Assembly (NCBI GenBank): GCA_012932295.1
Contig: JAAONU010000014.1
Coordinates: 37,107,977-37,171,976, forward strand
Length of the DNA: 64,000 nucleotides
Direction: 5' to 3'
Source of the DNA: Cyclina sinensis
Taxonomy: Eukaryota > Mollusca > Bivalvia > Venerida > Veneridae
Shown here: in pieces, positions 61,801-64,000 of the stretch
Position numbering within the stretch: position 1 is the first letter of the stretch
Layout: each line of letters starts with the position of its first letter
The notes under the pieces: generated by a model
The model's database searches: none
What the model was told of the DNA's origin: nothing
Seen by the model: only the letters and a program-made list of their open reading frames with translations
Program-made: the position numbers and the translations under genes

Positions 61801-63490
61801 TGATATGAAAACTGCTTTTCGTTAATCAATCGTCACTTTCGTTACATGAACAACTGTGCACATAACAGATGTTAACTGTTATGTAGTTATGAACTCAGTG
61901 TGAAAAGACACTCTTTTTGCGAGGGAACTGAGAGAAAGTTCAAAGGTTTTGCATAGAACATTGCACAATAATTTAAAGTTTTAATCGAAAAATTCAGAAG
62001 TCAGTGTACAGAAGGGATAAAAGGTAATGCCTATCTCATCTGTCAATTCACACTGGCAAATTGCAGTCGATTTAATTCTCATTACATAAATTAAAGCACA
62101 CAGCAATAATTTTATTTCATATTTTAACTTTTCCAGTTCAATGCAACTTGTCAAGGTATAATTTACCATTTGCCAGTTGGCATAGTGTGCCAGTTGAGTT
62201 TTTATGAAATTCATTGATGGTTTCAGTAACACATGCTGACAAAAACTCATGCCTCATTTAAGATGGAAAGAGTCAGGCGTGGAACCATAACAAAAACATT
62301 CGTGCATGTTTTTGGCACCCGCATTGAGGAAATGAAACGAAAAAGTAGAGAGAGGCTGAAAATATGACTGGCATGGTCAGTGTGTTTATGAAAACAAGCA
62401 GATAAATGACCTGTGTTAATTAGTGATCATCAATCATATTTCAAGTCAGGGTTTTCGACAGCTGTCGTGTACTGCCAACACTTCCAAACAGATGACTTAT
62501 CCTTTCCCCAGAGATTCGTTTTGCCTGCTAACAGTGGCAGACAAAATTGCTGAACTTAATTGTAAATGATTTTTAAAACCATAATGAGCTTTATCTGGTC
62601 TGTTGTTATGGTCCATCTTAAAAAAAGTAATCCAGATTTGTTTTCAAAAACTTTGAATATTCTGATGATTCTATGACTAGTATAATTTGTCCTCTACACT
62701 GTTTAGTGAGGGCAAAGGAAATGTATTCACACAAGTGGCAACTGCTGTTATCAAGAGCTCCCTGTATTCGGATAACAATTTTGGTCTGATAAGCCTTTTT
62801 TTTATCACTCAGATTATGTGCACAGCATGTTGTTCATTTTGTTTGATTGATTTTCTCAGTGTTCAGTGCTCTAATAATTAGGGAATTCCTCCTATCTTGT
62901 CTCATTAGATTGTATAATATTCCACGACATGCAACAAGTCTCCTATATAACCCCCTTATCATTAGCAGAATCTGAGGATATTATATTATATCCTGCTATC
63001 TTATCTTGTCATGTTACTACAGTGTTAGGGTCCAAATAATCTGAAGTTAAGGGCCACAGTGGCTTATTTGAATTTTAATGCTGTTTCAACAAGGTTATAT
63101 AGTGTGATTCCATTTCAAAAATAAGGTTTTCATTTACAACAGATAACACATAATTAGAGTTTATGAAAACACCCACAGAAATTCCATGTGATTTCAACAT
63201 GCTGAATAATAATACACTTCACTTAATGGATACTGATTGGCAATGTCATTCGGAGAAAAAGCAGGTTATAATCTAAGTAAAGTTTGATGTTGCATTAAGA
63301 CTTAAATTTTGGTTCTGAGAATAAATTTCCAGTGTTTTAGCTTCCTGTTTGTTGTGCCATTAATAAAAACAATTTTTTTTTTTTTCAAAAATGCTGCTGG
63401 TCAGTGTAGATTTCATTATAAGAATTATGTAGTTTTCAGTCAGAAAAGTTGATTAGTTTTAATTCCATATTACTGTAACCCTACAGAATT
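58811..63490. other. Intron 2 segment with little recognisable content
   Basis: AT-rich sequence with an A-tract at about 61642-61660 and weak, irregular GGTCAAAGGTCATC / CAAGTAATCCTAGTC repeats at 60070-60350. No genes were supported. Confidence 0.4.
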
Positions 63491-63919
63491 TACTACCGCT
63501 TGCAAAACTGTGTTAGGTAAAGAATGAAACTCGTGGGTACACCTGTCAAAAATCAATTAAAGCGCCGCCCAATGTGTTTCTTTCAAACTCCGCCTTTTAC
63601 CTGTCAGTGGTGTCATTCAAGTGTTATTCTGTGTATGAAATGGAAAAGTGGTTAGGAAAAAAACTATTGAGTGAAGATTTCAGGTAGCAACACAGCGACA
63701 GTTGCGACAAAGCAACTTTGGCGCCGCCCAGGCATATTTTTCTGGCTGCGGGTAGATTGCAAGACATAGTTTTATTGACAGGTATACCTGAGAAAACTGC
63801 CTCGCTGTGATTGGATGATCAGTTAAGTGACAGTTGATGTTACTGAAATAAACATTGTAACGTCACTTTTTACCTTTTCCGAGTAAGTGAAACACTAATC
63901 AGTTTTGCAAGCGGTAGTA
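63491..63919. mobile_element. MITE with perfect terminal inverted repeats and TA duplication
   Basis: CTACCGCTTGCAAAACTG at 63493-63510 is inverted perfectly at 63900-63917. Both ends are flanked by TA, the target duplication of Tc1/mariner-type elements. Inside, GTACACCTGTCAA and TTGACAGGTATACC are sub-inverted, and GCGCCGCCCA occurs twice. No transposase is encoded. Perfect ends suggest a young insertion. Confidence 0.85.
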
Positions 63920-64000
63920 GCAAGTGTTCAGAAGACTTTTTAAAGACATGAATTGCACTAATTTGTACTGATAGTGCAAAAAATTTTAAAAGGTCATCAT

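Larger units (their letters stand above)
48631..64000 (+). other. FREM2-like: Intron 2 of the FREM2-like gene, incomplete at right edge
   Basis: The donor GTAAGAA at 48631 opens an intron that continues past the window (more than 15.3 kb). No acceptor followed by plausible FREM2 sequence was recognised. A short AAGGTCATC-type micro-repeat lies just inside (48658-48705). Confidence 0.7.

Overview
This window looks like AT-rich nuclear DNA of a metazoan, most likely a bivalve mollusc. That call is an inference from three things: spliced genes with very long introns, an animal basement-membrane gene, and interspersed repeats that resemble families described from bivalves (pearl/Helentron-like elements with internal tandem arrays, tRNA-derived SINEs, Tc1-like remnants). 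Nothing suggests a prokaryote: there are no operons and most of the window is non-coding.

Layout. 1-391 is the 3' end of a broken Tc1-like transposase. 2734-4857 is a compact four-exon gene on the + strand for a 299-residue protein I do not recognise. It has a basic, probably nuclear-targeting C-terminus and a cluster of CRE-like sites just upstream. From 8021 to the right edge lies the 5' part of a FREM2/FRAS1-family gene on the + strand. Its first coding exon (8021-12995) encodes a signal peptide, an N-terminal region and almost all of twelve CSPG repeats. A 35.5-kb intron follows, then a 90-nt second coding exon (48541-48630) that completes the twelfth repeat in perfect phase. The rest (48631-64000) is a further intron; the Calx-beta, transmembrane and cytoplasmic regions expected of the family lie outside the window.

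The two introns hold most of the repeats. These are two Tc1-like transposase fossils in opposite orientations, an intact-looking SINE with a 14-bp target-site duplication, two or three older SINE fragments, and four elements with short asymmetric inverted ends, a 3' hairpin and internal tandem arrays of about 145-165 bp. There are also several hairpin or TIR MITEs (one with perfect ends and TA duplications), three copies of a piggyBac-like MITE, and an exon-like fragment encoding a TTF-type zinc finger. A 1.75-kb, 48-bp-unit minisatellite with higher-order structure lies at 53452-55200.

Working relationships. The FREM2-like product is expected to be a secreted or membrane-anchored basement-membrane protein. 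The upstream small gene is a separate transcription unit with no visible functional link. Everything else is transposon-derived or unassigned non-coding sequence. Exon joins were made by eye from splice signals, reading phase and family similarity; no alignment or transcript data were available.
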